Source: Flavobacteriaceae bacterium UBA1115 (GTDB lineage: Bacteria > Bacteroidota > Bacteroidia > Flavobacteriales > Flavobacteriaceae). Taken from it: a DNA stretch of 20,342 nt. Made by a program: the position numbers and the translations under genes. Shown piece by piece: positions 7,818 through 15,143 of this stretch. Position 1 is the stretch's first letter; every line of letters starts with the position of its first letter. The stretch covers positions 1 to 20,342 of the forward strand of contig DCBE01000004.1 in assembly GCA_002313325.1 (NCBI GenBank), given 5' to 3'. Below the pieces are notes generated by a model, which worked only from the letters and a program-made list of their open reading frames with translations, searched no databases and had not been told where the DNA came from.

Positions 7818-9068
7818 CTAAAGTTCAGATGCTAATTTGTTGTGCAACAACTCAAGTGCTTTATTTAGGGTTTTGCGCAAGTTGCGTTCGCGGTGTTTTC
7901 CAAAAATAAACGTCTCTACATATTCGATATTTGGAGCTATGATGGCAATAACCACCGTGCCAATTTCCACATCTGACTCACCTTGTGTGGGGCCAAAATT
8001 TCCAGTGGTGGCAATGGCAACATCTGCATCCGTTTGGCGAACAACGCCCTTTGCCATGCTCAAAGCCACGGGTTCACTGACAACAGTATGCTGTTCAATG
8101 TCTTGTTGCCGTACACCCAACAACTGCTGTTTCACATTCGTAGCATAACTCACTACAGAACCTTTAAAGAAAATAGATGCGCCAGGATGCTGTGTAAACA
8201 AAGCGGCTAACGCGCCACCCGTACAGCTTTCGGCCGTGGCCAATGTCCAACCTTTCTGGGTCAAGGCTGTTCCAATTTGCATTTCAATGGGTTGCTCGGA
8301 TTCAAAACCTTTGATATTGTCCCCTATAAGCGGATATAAGTCTTCAAATAACACATCTATTTCTTCACGGAGCACGGCCTCATCTGATCCACGTGCAGAC
8401 AAACGCAAGCGCACCCGCCCAAGGTTAGGCAAATAGGCCAACTCAATGTGCTGGGGTAAGGCAGCTTCCCAATCCATTATTTTTTCTGCAATGATGCTTT
8501 CACCAAGCCCATAAGTCATCATGGTCTTGTGCACACGGGCAGGTAAGGGAAAAGTTGCTTTTATTAATGGAATCAATTTCTCCTGTACCAAATGTTTCAT
8601 TTCAAAAGGAACCCCCGGAAGGGATACAAATACGGTCCTTTCTTTCTGCATCCACATGCCCATGGCCGTTCCATGTGCATTAAAGAGTTGTGTGCAGCTA
8701 GAAGGAAGCATGGCCTGGCCCTTGTTTAAATCATTAACTGGTGCTTTTACATATTTTCGGAACAACTCATCAATATGTTCCATCACATCTGGACAAAAGG
8801 TCAAGGTGTCGTCAAAATAAGCGCACAACACATGTTTGGTAATATCGTCTTTTGTGGGACCTAGTCCACCTGTCATGACCACCAAATCAACTTGGTTTTG
8901 AGCCCTAGCAAACGCATCTAAAATGGCTTCTTTATTATCAGATATGGTATGTATTTGGCGTACTTCAATACCAATATTGTTAAGCTTCTTTCCAAGATAA
9001 GTGGCATTGGTATCCACTACTTGGCCAATTAAAATCTCATCTCCGATGGTAATGATATCTGCCCGCAT
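7818..9068 (-). CDS. cinA: CinA family protein (MoCF-like plus NMN deamidase domain)
   Basis: CinA proteins join an N-terminal molybdopterin-binding-like domain, associated with ADP-ribose pyrophosphatase activity, to a C-terminal PncC domain that deamidates nicotinamide mononucleotide. Both are tied to pyridine nucleotide salvage and clean-up. In this 416-residue protein the first domain carries GDEILIGQVVDTN (9-21) and TGGLGPTKDD (66-75). The PncC domain begins near residue 265 and carries AESCTGG (279-285) and the FKGSVVSYATNVK stretch. The ATG at 9066-9068 follows the TAG of the FAH gene with no gap, indicating translational coupling. The older name 'competence/damage-inducible protein' should not be read as evidence for a competence role here. 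Both enzymatic domains look intact. Confidence 0.95.
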   Translation of the reverse strand: MRADIITIGDEILIGQVVDTNATYLGKKLNNIGIEVRQIHTISDNKEAILDAFARAQNQVDLVVMTGGLGPTKDDITKHVLCAYFDDTLTFCPDVMEHIDELFRKYVKAPVNDLNKGQAMLPSSCTQLFNAHGTAMGMWMQKERTVFVSLPGVPFEMKHLVQEKLIPLIKATFPLPARVHKTMMTYGLGESIIAEKIMDWEAALPQHIELAYLPNLGRVRLRLSARGSDEAVLREEIDVLFEDLYPLIGDNIKGFESEQPIEMQIGTALTQKGWTLATAESCTGGALAALFTQHPGASIFFKGSVVSYATNVKQQLLGVRQQDIEQHTVVSEPVALSMAKGVVRQTDADVAIATTGNFGPTQGESDVEIGTVVIAIIAPNIEYVETFIFGKHRERNLRKTLNKALELLHNKLASEL

Positions 9069-9680
9069 CTATTTAACGATTAAGGAAAAGGCTTTTTGAC
9101 CGTTTAGATGACCTTCCAGACGATCATTCTTAACAAGCTGACTAACACCAGCTGGCGTACCCGTAAAGATAATATCGCCTATTTTAAGCGTGAAATATTT
9201 AGAAACATACGCAATAATTTCGTCTATAGACCACAACATCAGGCTGGTGTCTGCTGCTTGAACCACTTCACCGTTTTTTTGAAGGGAAAAGGTAAGTTTA
9301 CCCAAATCACCCAAAGTAGACTTGTCAAACCATTTGCCTACAAATGCCGATCCATCAAAAGCCTTTGCTTTTTCCCAAGGCAGCCCTTCTAATTTAAGTT
9401 GCTGTTGAATATCGCGAGCGGTAAAATCTATTCCCAAGCCTATTTGGTCGTAGTATTTGTATGCAAACTTGGACTGAATGTGCTTTCCAACACGGTTAAT
9501 ACGGAGCAAGACCTCAACCTCGTGGTGTAATTCATTTGAAAATTCAGGGATGAAAAAAGGAAGATTGGGTTGCGCTATAGCGGTATCGGGCTTGATGAAA
9601 ATTACAGGTTCATCCGATCGAACATTGTCTAGTTCGTCAATGTGAGCTGCATAATTTCTGCCAATACAAATAATTTTCAT
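9069..9680 (-). CDS. Fumarylacetoacetate hydrolase (FAH) domain protein, FAHD1-like
   Basis: This is a 203-residue single-domain FAH-fold enzyme. Its opening KIICIGRNYAAH matches the compact YcgM/FAHD1 group. Likely metal ligands are Glu54 and Glu56 (HHEVEVLL) and Asp85 (GIDFTARD); the FTGTPAGV loop lies near the C-terminus. Members of this group act as acylpyruvases, oxaloacetate decarboxylases or oxaloacetate keto-enol tautomerases, so a role in 2-oxoacid clean-up is reasonable; a catabolic isomerase is an alternative. I chose the ATG at 9678-9680: a longer in-frame start (9758) would run 26 residues back into the exonuclease gene and is not family-like. The ATG overlaps the exonuclease TGA as ATGA, and the stop abuts cinA, so all three are tightly coupled. 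Confidence 0.9.
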   Translation of the reverse strand: MKIICIGRNYAAHIDELDNVRSDEPVIFIKPDTAIAQPNLPFFIPEFSNELHHEVEVLLRINRVGKHIQSKFAYKYYDQIGLGIDFTARDIQQQLKLEGLPWEKAKAFDGSAFVGKWFDKSTLGDLGKLTFSLQKNGEVVQAADTSLMLWSIDEIIAYVSKYFTLKIGDIIFTGTPAGVSQLVKNDRLEGHLNGQKAFSLIVK

Positions 9681-10447
9681 GCGTTGTTCATGGTTTCTAA
9701 ACGAATGGCCGTGATCACCTTTTTGGTGTAGCGTGGGAAATCTGCATTCGATAACCAACTGAAATAGCTAGGCTCACGTTCCAATACTTCAACCACTTTT
9801 TTCCCTTTGTGCTTTCCGAAGTTAAAAGCAGCGTCTCCGTCTGCATCCACGATTACAAAGCCTGCAAAATCAACGTTTTTTCTTCGTGTAGAGAAGGCAC
9901 TTAGTTTGGAAACATCGTTTTCGAGTTCGTCGTATTTTTCAATTTGAGATTTCAACACTTCATACGTTGCATTGGTATCGGCCTCAGCACTGTGCGCATT
10001 TTCTAAATCTTTTCCGCAGTAGAATTTATAAGCAGCCGACAAGTTTCGCTTTTCCATTTTATGAAAAATGGTTTGCACATCTACCGTTAAATGCTTTTTA
10101 AAATCCACATCAATTTCAGCACGTAACATCTCTTCCGCCAGCAGTGGAATATCAAAGCGATCGGAATTAAATCCTGCCAAATCGGACCCTTTAATCATGC
10201 TGTAAATATCTTTACTCAACTGCTTGAATGTGGGCTCGTTGGCTACTTTTTCATCTGTGATTCCGTGAACGGCTGTAGTTTGTGGTGGAATAGGCATTTC
10301 TGGATTTACCAACCATGTTTTGGATTCATTATTGCCATTTGGAAAAACCTTTAAGATGGATATTTCCACTACCCTGTCTTTGGCTACATTGACTCCTGTT
10401 GTCTCTAAATCAAAAAAACACAAAGGGCGTGTTAGCGAAAGTTTCAT
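9677..10447 (-). CDS. DnaQ-family 3'-5' exonuclease with ExoX-like C-terminal domain
   Basis: This is a 256-residue DEDDh exonuclease. The catalytic set is visible: Asp13 and Glu15 (FFDLETTG), Asp99 (RFDIPLL), and His152/Asp157 (AHSAEAD). Residues about 205-240 (FNFGKHKGKKV, then PSYFSWL and a Phe/Lys-rich end) resemble the small C-terminal domain of exodeoxyribonuclease X-like proteins. It could trim single-stranded DNA 3' ends in repair or act on RNA. It is not obviously the replicative Pol III epsilon subunit, which lacks this tail and ends in a polymerase-binding segment. The start ATG is one base after the E2 stop, and its TGA overlaps the FAH start, so it belongs to the E2-exonuclease-FAH-cinA operon. 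Confidence 0.92.
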   Translation of the reverse strand: MKLSLTRPLCFFDLETTGVNVAKDRVVEISILKVFPNGNNESKTWLVNPEMPIPPQTTAVHGITDEKVANEPTFKQLSKDIYSMIKGSDLAGFNSDRFDIPLLAEEMLRAEIDVDFKKHLTVDVQTIFHKMEKRNLSAAYKFYCGKDLENAHSAEADTNATYEVLKSQIEKYDELENDVSKLSAFSTRRKNVDFAGFVIVDADGDAAFNFGKHKGKKVVEVLEREPSYFSWLSNADFPRYTKKVITAIRLETMNNA

Positions 10448-10448
10448 A

Positions 10449-11798
10449 TTAAATTATTTGAGTTGCGTCCCAATTTTCAATGCGCTGCTTTAGGCGCAAG
10501 AGAAAAATGCCGCCCAAAGCACCATTAATGATGCGGTGGTCATAGCTGTGCGACACTATCATTTGCTGGCGTATTGCAATAACATCGCCATTTTCTGTTT
10601 CCAATACAGCGGCAACCTTGCGAATGGCACCCAATGCCAAAATAGCAAGTTGTGGCTGATTGATGATGGGCGTTCCTGTAAGGCTGCCAAACATACCTAC
10701 ATTGGTTACCGTATATGTGCCACCATTCACATCGTCTGGGTTTAGCGCATTGTTTCGTGCGTTTGAAGCCAGCTCGTGTACTTTCTTAGCCAGTCCAATA
10801 AGACTTAGTGTGTCGGCCTGTTTGATAACAGGAACAATTAAATTACCATCGGGTAAAGCTGTTGCCATACCGAGGTTTATGTCTTTTTTCTTGATAATGT
10901 TTGTGCCGTCTAGAGTAGCGTTTAACAAAGGAAATTCAGGAAGTACTTGTGCAACCAGATGCAAGAATATGGGAGTAAAGGTTAGTTTAACTCCATGCTG
11001 CTTGACAAATTGATTTTTTACTTTTTCACGCCAATTCCAAAGCTTGGTCACGTCTATTTCAATAAACGATTGCACATGAGCCGAGGTTTTAAGGCTGTAC
11101 ATCATGTGGTCAGAAATCATTTGCTCCATGCGTGTCATGGACAAAACCTCGTCTGTAGTGCTTTTTGTGAAAGATACAGGAGGTGTGGCAGCTGCAGTTT
11201 TAGAGTTTGGTGAAGCAGCAACTCTGGGCTGAGCACTTGAAGCAACAGGGGCTTTTCTGTTTTTTAAAAACGCTAAAATATCGCTTTTAGTTACACGGCC
11301 ATCTTTCCCACTACCCGGAATGGTGGCTAATTCTTGTGCTGAAATATTTTCTTCTTTGGCAATATTTTTTATTAGTGGCGAGTAAAATCGCTTTTGTCCT
11401 TCAACAACGGGATTAGCAGGCTTCATCAAGTCTTGCGCTTGATCCATGTATTGCTTAGGAGTGTCCGCCACTTTTTCAGGCGCTTTGGGGGTCGGAGCTG
11501 CTGGGGCAGGAACTGCCATTGGCGCAACTGTTGGAGTCACGTCTTGTGCAACCGCTTCCTCTGTTTCTATAACGGCTAAGGGCACATCAACACCAACAAC
11601 AGCATTTACAGGATGCAGAATTTCTTTTATGGTGCCTGCGTATTCACTAGCAACTTCAGAATCAACTTTATCGGTTGCCACCTCTACTACAGCTTCATCA
11701 GCAGAAACAGTGTCGCCTACTTTCTTTAACCACTCTGTGATGGTAGCTTCAGAAACACTTTCACCCATAGCGGGTAAAACAAGCTGATAAATAGGCAT
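10449..11798 (-). CDS. 2-oxoacid dehydrogenase complex E2 (dihydrolipoyl acyltransferase)
   Basis: E2 is the core acyltransferase of a 2-oxoacid dehydrogenase complex, moving an acyl group from lipoyl-lysine to CoA. The 449 residues contain one lipoyl domain (about 2-78, lipoylated Lys44 in ATDKVDSE), an Ala/Pro-rich linker, an E3/E1-binding domain (about 138-175, SPLIKNIAKEE...GRVTKSDI), a second linker, and the catalytic domain (about 215-449). The catalytic motif, normally DHRxxDG, reads DHRIING here, with His421 present but Asn425 in place of the usual Asp. The single lipoyl domain and the layout fit branched-chain or 2-oxoglutarate-type E2s; the substrate cannot be fixed because no E1 lies in the window. 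It is first in an operon with an exonuclease, FAH protein and CinA, preceded by a TACTTTTG element. Confidence 0.94.
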   Translation of the reverse strand: MPIYQLVLPAMGESVSEATITEWLKKVGDTVSADEAVVEVATDKVDSEVASEYAGTIKEILHPVNAVVGVDVPLAVIETEEAVAQDVTPTVAPMAVPAPAAPTPKAPEKVADTPKQYMDQAQDLMKPANPVVEGQKRFYSPLIKNIAKEENISAQELATIPGSGKDGRVTKSDILAFLKNRKAPVASSAQPRVAASPNSKTAAATPPVSFTKSTTDEVLSMTRMEQMISDHMMYSLKTSAHVQSFIEIDVTKLWNWREKVKNQFVKQHGVKLTFTPIFLHLVAQVLPEFPLLNATLDGTNIIKKKDINLGMATALPDGNLIVPVIKQADTLSLIGLAKKVHELASNARNNALNPDDVNGGTYTVTNVGMFGSLTGTPIINQPQLAILALGAIRKVAAVLETENGDVIAIRQQMIVSHSYDHRIINGALGGIFLLRLKQRIENWDATQII

Positions 11799-11811
11799 TT
11801 TAATTTTTTTT

Positions 11812-11819
11812 CAAAAGTA
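11812..11819 (-). promoter_or_regulatory. Promoter -7 element before the E2 operon
   Basis: The minus strand reads TACTTTTG, a perfect TAnnTTTG match, 13 nt before the E2 ATG in the 41-bp gap after the glycosyltransferase. The A-rich leader AAAAAAAATTAAA has no Shine-Dalgarno. No good TTG box is found about 19 nt upstream. Confidence 0.45.
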
Positions 11820-11839
11820 CGAATTAATCGTGGCTTTCG

Positions 11840-12979
11840 CTATGACATAACAAGCACCTCACCCTTGGCATTACTGGATATGCTTCCCACGGCGTGACTT
11901 TTGTCGGAACATAAGAATTTATATGTAAATCCTTTGCCATACTTTGCCATAAAATCAATGCAAGATTTGAATGAAATGGTTTCAGGGTCAAAAATAATTT
12001 CGGTATAACGGTTTCTGTGTTCCGAAACGCCATCTATACCAGACGTGTGCATAAACAAAACGTTTTTGTTTACTCCTATTTTTAAATCCAATTCTTCAGA
12101 TATCAGCCAATAACGGTAGGGAAGTTGTTTTCTCGTTTTTAACTGCGCCCCACGCATGCGTTTTAAAAAGCTAAAGAGGTTGGTGGCTGCCTTAATCCAA
12201 ACTTTAACCAAGTTTGTAACGTGAAAATGCTTGTTGTAAAAATAATTCATGGCCTCACGGAACATAATCTGGTAGGCAAAATCTTTTGGTGTGCTTTCAC
12301 CCTTAAAGTGAATAGTCGTAATGTCGGCATTGTAGTAATTTTGTTGCCCCGTCTGCAATGACCTATAGCTCAAATCAATATCGTCGGAATACATAAAGCA
12401 AGCTTCGTCAAAGCCGTTGAGCTCATGATAATGCTCGGTACGCATAAACATAAAAGCGCCGACCAATATATCTGTAGGGCCTGATGTGTCCTTTGAAAGG
12501 CGTAGGTTATAGTATTTACCAAATAATTTGGGGGCTATCTTATAGAGTCCAGCAACTTTAGAAAAAGCCACCGTTGGCGTTGGGACACCTCGTTTTGATT
12601 CCTTTAAAAAAGTGCCCGAACCATCAATAAGCTTAGGTCCCATGATGGCTACCTGCTTGTTAGTTTCCATAAAGGATATCGCACCGCTAAAGGTATCCTC
12701 CGCTACTATCGTATCGGGATTAAGAATACATAAAAATTCCCCTTTGGCCTGAGCTGCTCCAATATTGTTTCCAATTGGGAACCCAACATTTTCGCTATTA
12801 ATAATTTGTTTTACTTGCGGAAATTGCTGTGAAATCCATTCAACACTCCCGTCTTCTGAAGCATTATCGACCAAGATGACCTCTGCATCCAAATCTTTTG
12901 TTGCAGCCAAAACGCTCTGAAGACATACATCAATGAAGTATTTAACATTGTAATTTAGGATAACAACGGATAACTGCAT
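11840..12979 (-). CDS. Family 2 glycosyltransferase
   Basis: This is a GT-A fold glycosyltransferase of 379 residues, of the type that transfers sugars such as rhamnose from nucleotide donors during surface glycan assembly at the inner membrane face. Visible features: N-terminal LSVVILNYN, Asp38 in LVDNASEDGS, the NPDT metal-binding segment at 87-90, and FDEACFMYSDDIDLSYR around 190-206 as the acceptor/catalytic region. No membrane span is evident beyond short hydrophobic stretches. The last ~90 residues (EIIFDPETISFKS... ending in a Gly/Ser-rich GSISSNAKGEV) form an added C-terminal segment that I associate with Bacteroidota GT2 proteins. The ATG lies 2 bp after the recR stop, so it is co-transcribed with recR, although no functional link is obvious. 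Donor and acceptor are unknown. Confidence 0.9.
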   Translation of the reverse strand: MQLSVVILNYNVKYFIDVCLQSVLAATKDLDAEVILVDNASEDGSVEWISQQFPQVKQIINSENVGFPIGNNIGAAQAKGEFLCILNPDTIVAEDTFSGAISFMETNKQVAIMGPKLIDGSGTFLKESKRGVPTPTVAFSKVAGLYKIAPKLFGKYYNLRLSKDTSGPTDILVGAFMFMRTEHYHELNGFDEACFMYSDDIDLSYRSLQTGQQNYYNADITTIHFKGESTPKDFAYQIMFREAMNYFYNKHFHVTNLVKVWIKAATNLFSFLKRMRGAQLKTRKQLPYRYWLISEELDLKIGVNKNVLFMHTSGIDGVSEHRNRYTEIIFDPETISFKSCIDFMAKYGKGFTYKFLCSDKSHAVGSISSNAKGEVLVMS

Positions 12980-12981
12980 GT

Positions 12982-13599
12982 TTAGCTTTTCATAGAAATT
13001 TCAAAGGGAATTCGCTGACTGATACTTCTTCCAAGTGTCAGTTCGTCGGCATATTCAAGTTCGTCACCAACACCAATACCACGAGAAATAGCAGAGAAGC
13101 GTAAAACAAATGCGCTTAACTTTTTAAAAATATAATAGTTTGTCGTGTCGCCTTCCATTGTACTGCTCAGTGCAAATATGATTTCATCAATATTTTCTTG
13201 TTCCACTCGGGTTATCAAAGCTCCTATCGTGAGTTGTTGTGGGCCTACACCTTCCATGGGCGCAATTTTACCACCAAGCACATGGTATAAACCTTTGAAT
13301 TGACCAGTAGATTCTATGGCCATAACATCTCTGATATCCTCCACCACACAGATAATTTTACGCTCGCGCATTGGGCTTGCGCAAATATTACATTGCTCCG
13401 CATCCGAAATATTATGGCAGGTTTTACAATAACGTATTTGTTCGCGTAAAGTTGCGATGGCACCGGAAATACGGACGCTAAAATCATTGGGTTGACGTAA
13501 CAAATGAAGCACAATTCGAAGTGCAGACCGTCTACCTATCCCAGGAAGTTGTGCAATTTCATCTACTGCTTTCTGAACTAAATAAGACGGAATTTCCAT
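12982..13599 (-). CDS. recR: Recombination mediator RecR
   Basis: RecR works with RecO (and RecF) to load RecA on SSB-coated single-stranded DNA. The 205-residue protein shows a helix-hairpin-helix (LPGIGRRSALRIV, 18-30), a zinc finger with Cys58/Cys61/Cys70/Cys73, and a Toprim domain from about residue 81 (CVVEDIRDVMAIE) with the conserved HVLGG segment. A slightly longer start (13614) was rejected: MEIPSYLVQKAV is the normal RecR opening, and the longer version overlaps a TATTTTTG promoter element that ends 4 nt before the chosen ATG. It is first in a two-gene unit with the glycosyltransferase and is divergent from the symporter, 59 bp away. Confidence 0.97.
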   Translation of the reverse strand: MEIPSYLVQKAVDEIAQLPGIGRRSALRIVLHLLRQPNDFSVRISGAIATLREQIRYCKTCHNISDAEQCNICASPMRERKIICVVEDIRDVMAIESTGQFKGLYHVLGGKIAPMEGVGPQQLTIGALITRVEQENIDEIIFALSSTMEGDTTNYYIFKKLSAFVLRFSAISRGIGVGDELEYADELTLGRSISQRIPFEISMKS

Positions 13600-13603
13600 G
13601 ATC

Positions 13604-13611
13604 CAAAAATA
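13604..13611 (-). promoter_or_regulatory. TAnnTTTG -7 element directly before recR
   Basis: The minus strand reads TATTTTTG, followed by GATC and the recR ATG. It is a perfect TAnnTTTG match in the short recR/symporter divergent gap. No exact TTG is seen at 19 nt spacing. If active, recR mRNA would be leaderless or nearly so. Confidence 0.45.
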
Positions 13612-13638
13612 CACTATTTAAACAATAGTCACATACGT

Positions 13639-13646
13639 TATATTTG
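13639..13646 (+). promoter_or_regulatory. TAnnTTTG -7 element before the symporter
   Basis: The plus strand reads TATATTTG, a perfect TAnnTTTG match, ending 12 nt before the symporter ATG. TTT, two of three -33 bases, lies 19 nt upstream. The motif contains the TTG at 13644 that could be read as an alternative start codon; if this is the promoter, that TTG is not in the mRNA, which supports the ATG at 13659. Confidence 0.45.
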
Positions 13647-13658
13647 ACAAAAAAAGAG

Positions 13659-15143
13659 ATGACCGCGCAAGTGCTGATATTTTGTCTTTTACTATATTTT
13701 GCTATGCTCTACGGCATCTCGTATTTGACAGGCAACAGCAACAACAACACTGCTTTTTTTGCTGCCGACAAAAAGGCACCTTGGTATCTGGTAGCGTTTG
13801 GAATGATCGGAGCGACGCTTTCCGGCGTTACCTTTATTTCGGTTCCAGGGTGGGTGGCCAGCACCCAACTGGGCTATGTGCAAATGGTATTGGGCTATGC
13901 ATTGGGCTATTTATGCATTGGCACTGTTTTGTTACCGCTTTATTACAAATGGAATGTGATCAGTATTTACACCTATTTACAACATCGATTTGGTGAAAAA
14001 AGCTATAAAACGGGAGCTGCATTTTTTGTTTTATCAAGATTAACCGGCACGAGCTTTCGGCTCTTTTTATTGCTAAAAGTTTTGCATGGGCTTGCTTTAG
14101 ACGAACAAAATGTTCCCTTTTGGGCAAGTGCCGCTACAGCCCTATTGGGTATATGGCTCTACACCAAAAAGTCGGGTATCAAAACCATTATTTATACGGA
14201 TACAGCTCAAACGCTTTGCATGCTAATTGCCTTGGGAATTACTGCCTATGCATTGTTTTTTGAGCTACAGCTAAACACCCAGTCGTTATGGACGTGGTGG
14301 AAGTCGCAACCCAATACACAATTGTTTTTCTGGGAAGACTGGAGCAGCGGTCAGCATTTTGTGAAGCAGTTTTTTGCCGGTGCGCTCATTGCGTTTGCCA
14401 TGACAGGAATAGATCAAGAGATGATGCAAAAGAATTTGAGTTGTCGTTCATTGAAAGATGCACAAAAAAACATGTTTTGGTTTACCATCGCTTTGGTTGT
14501 GGTTACCGCAATGTTCTTGGTTCTAGGGGTATTGTTAAGTGCCTATGCCCAATCTAAAGGAATAGCAGCAGCGGGGGACGATCTTTTTCCCACGATAGCT
14601 ACGCAGTCAGGTCTTGGAGCAGTGGTCTCATATGCGTTTGTTTTTGGGCTAATTGCAGCGGCTTTTAGCAGTGCCGACAGCTCGATGACATCGCTTGCGA
14701 CAAGTGCAAGCATTGATTTATGGGGAATCGAGTCTGGGGAAAAAGGAATTAAACAGCGAAAAAATATCCACTTTACAATGGCCGTGATCTTATGGCTGTG
14801 TATTGTACTGTTCTATTATTTCATTCGAGAAGAAAGTGTAATTGCCCAATTACTGCTTTTTGCTGGATACACCTATGGACCGTTATTGGGCATGTTTCTT
14901 TTAGGCATCTTTTCAAAAAAACAAATAAGGGATGGGTTGGCACCATATATATGTGTTGTTGCGCCTGTTTCGTCCTATGGCATTACCGCACTTTGCAAGG
15001 CTACATTTGACTTTGATTTTGGATTTTTTGTGCTGGCCCTAAATGGGGCTATTTCAGTGCTATTGTTATGGATTTCAGGAGTTGGACTACCATTGTATCA
15101 ACGCACTTCCCCAAGTGAATCCACTTCCAAAAGCGGCAAGTAG
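13659..15143 (+). CDS. Sodium:solute symporter (SSS family)
   Basis: This is a polytopic inner-membrane transporter of the SSS/SLC5 family that couples Na+ entry to uptake of a small solute such as a sugar, amino acid, carboxylate or vitamin. The 494 residues form roughly 12-13 hydrophobic helices. Family-like signatures include GATLSGVTFISVPGWV near residues 50-65, the DTAQTLCMLI segment, and the AAAFSSADSSMTSLATS region near 335-350, where the Na+-binding Ser/Thr residues of the family lie. The substrate cannot be assigned. The start could also be a TTG at 13644 (499 residues), but that codon lies inside a TAnnTTTG element, so the ATG is preferred. The gene is divergent from recR, and its last 57 bp overlap the 3' end of fabH on the opposite strand. 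Confidence 0.93.
   Translation: MTAQVLIFCLLLYFAMLYGISYLTGNSNNNTAFFAADKKAPWYLVAFGMIGATLSGVTFISVPGWVASTQLGYVQMVLGYALGYLCIGTVLLPLYYKWNVISIYTYLQHRFGEKSYKTGAAFFVLSRLTGTSFRLFLLLKVLHGLALDEQNVPFWASAATALLGIWLYTKKSGIKTIIYTDTAQTLCMLIALGITAYALFFELQLNTQSLWTWWKSQPNTQLFFWEDWSSGQHFVKQFFAGALIAFAMTGIDQEMMQKNLSCRSLKDAQKNMFWFTIALVVVTAMFLVLGVLLSAYAQSKGIAAAGDDLFPTIATQSGLGAVVSYAFVFGLIAAAFSSADSSMTSLATSASIDLWGIESGEKGIKQRKNIHFTMAVILWLCIVLFYYFIREESVIAQLLLFAGYTYGPLLGMFLLGIFSKKQIRDGLAPYICVVAPVSSYGITALCKATFDFDFGFFVLALNGAISVLLLWISGVGLPLYQRTSPSESTSKSGK

Noticed and set aside
9681..9758. 26-residue N-terminal extension of the FAH protein
   Set aside because: It lies wholly inside the exonuclease coding region, and KIICIGRNY is the usual family opening. 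ATGA coupling explains the true start.
13644..13658. Five-residue longer symporter from a TTG start
   Set aside because: The TTG is part of a perfect TATATTTG promoter element, and the ATG at 13659 gives a normal family N-terminus.
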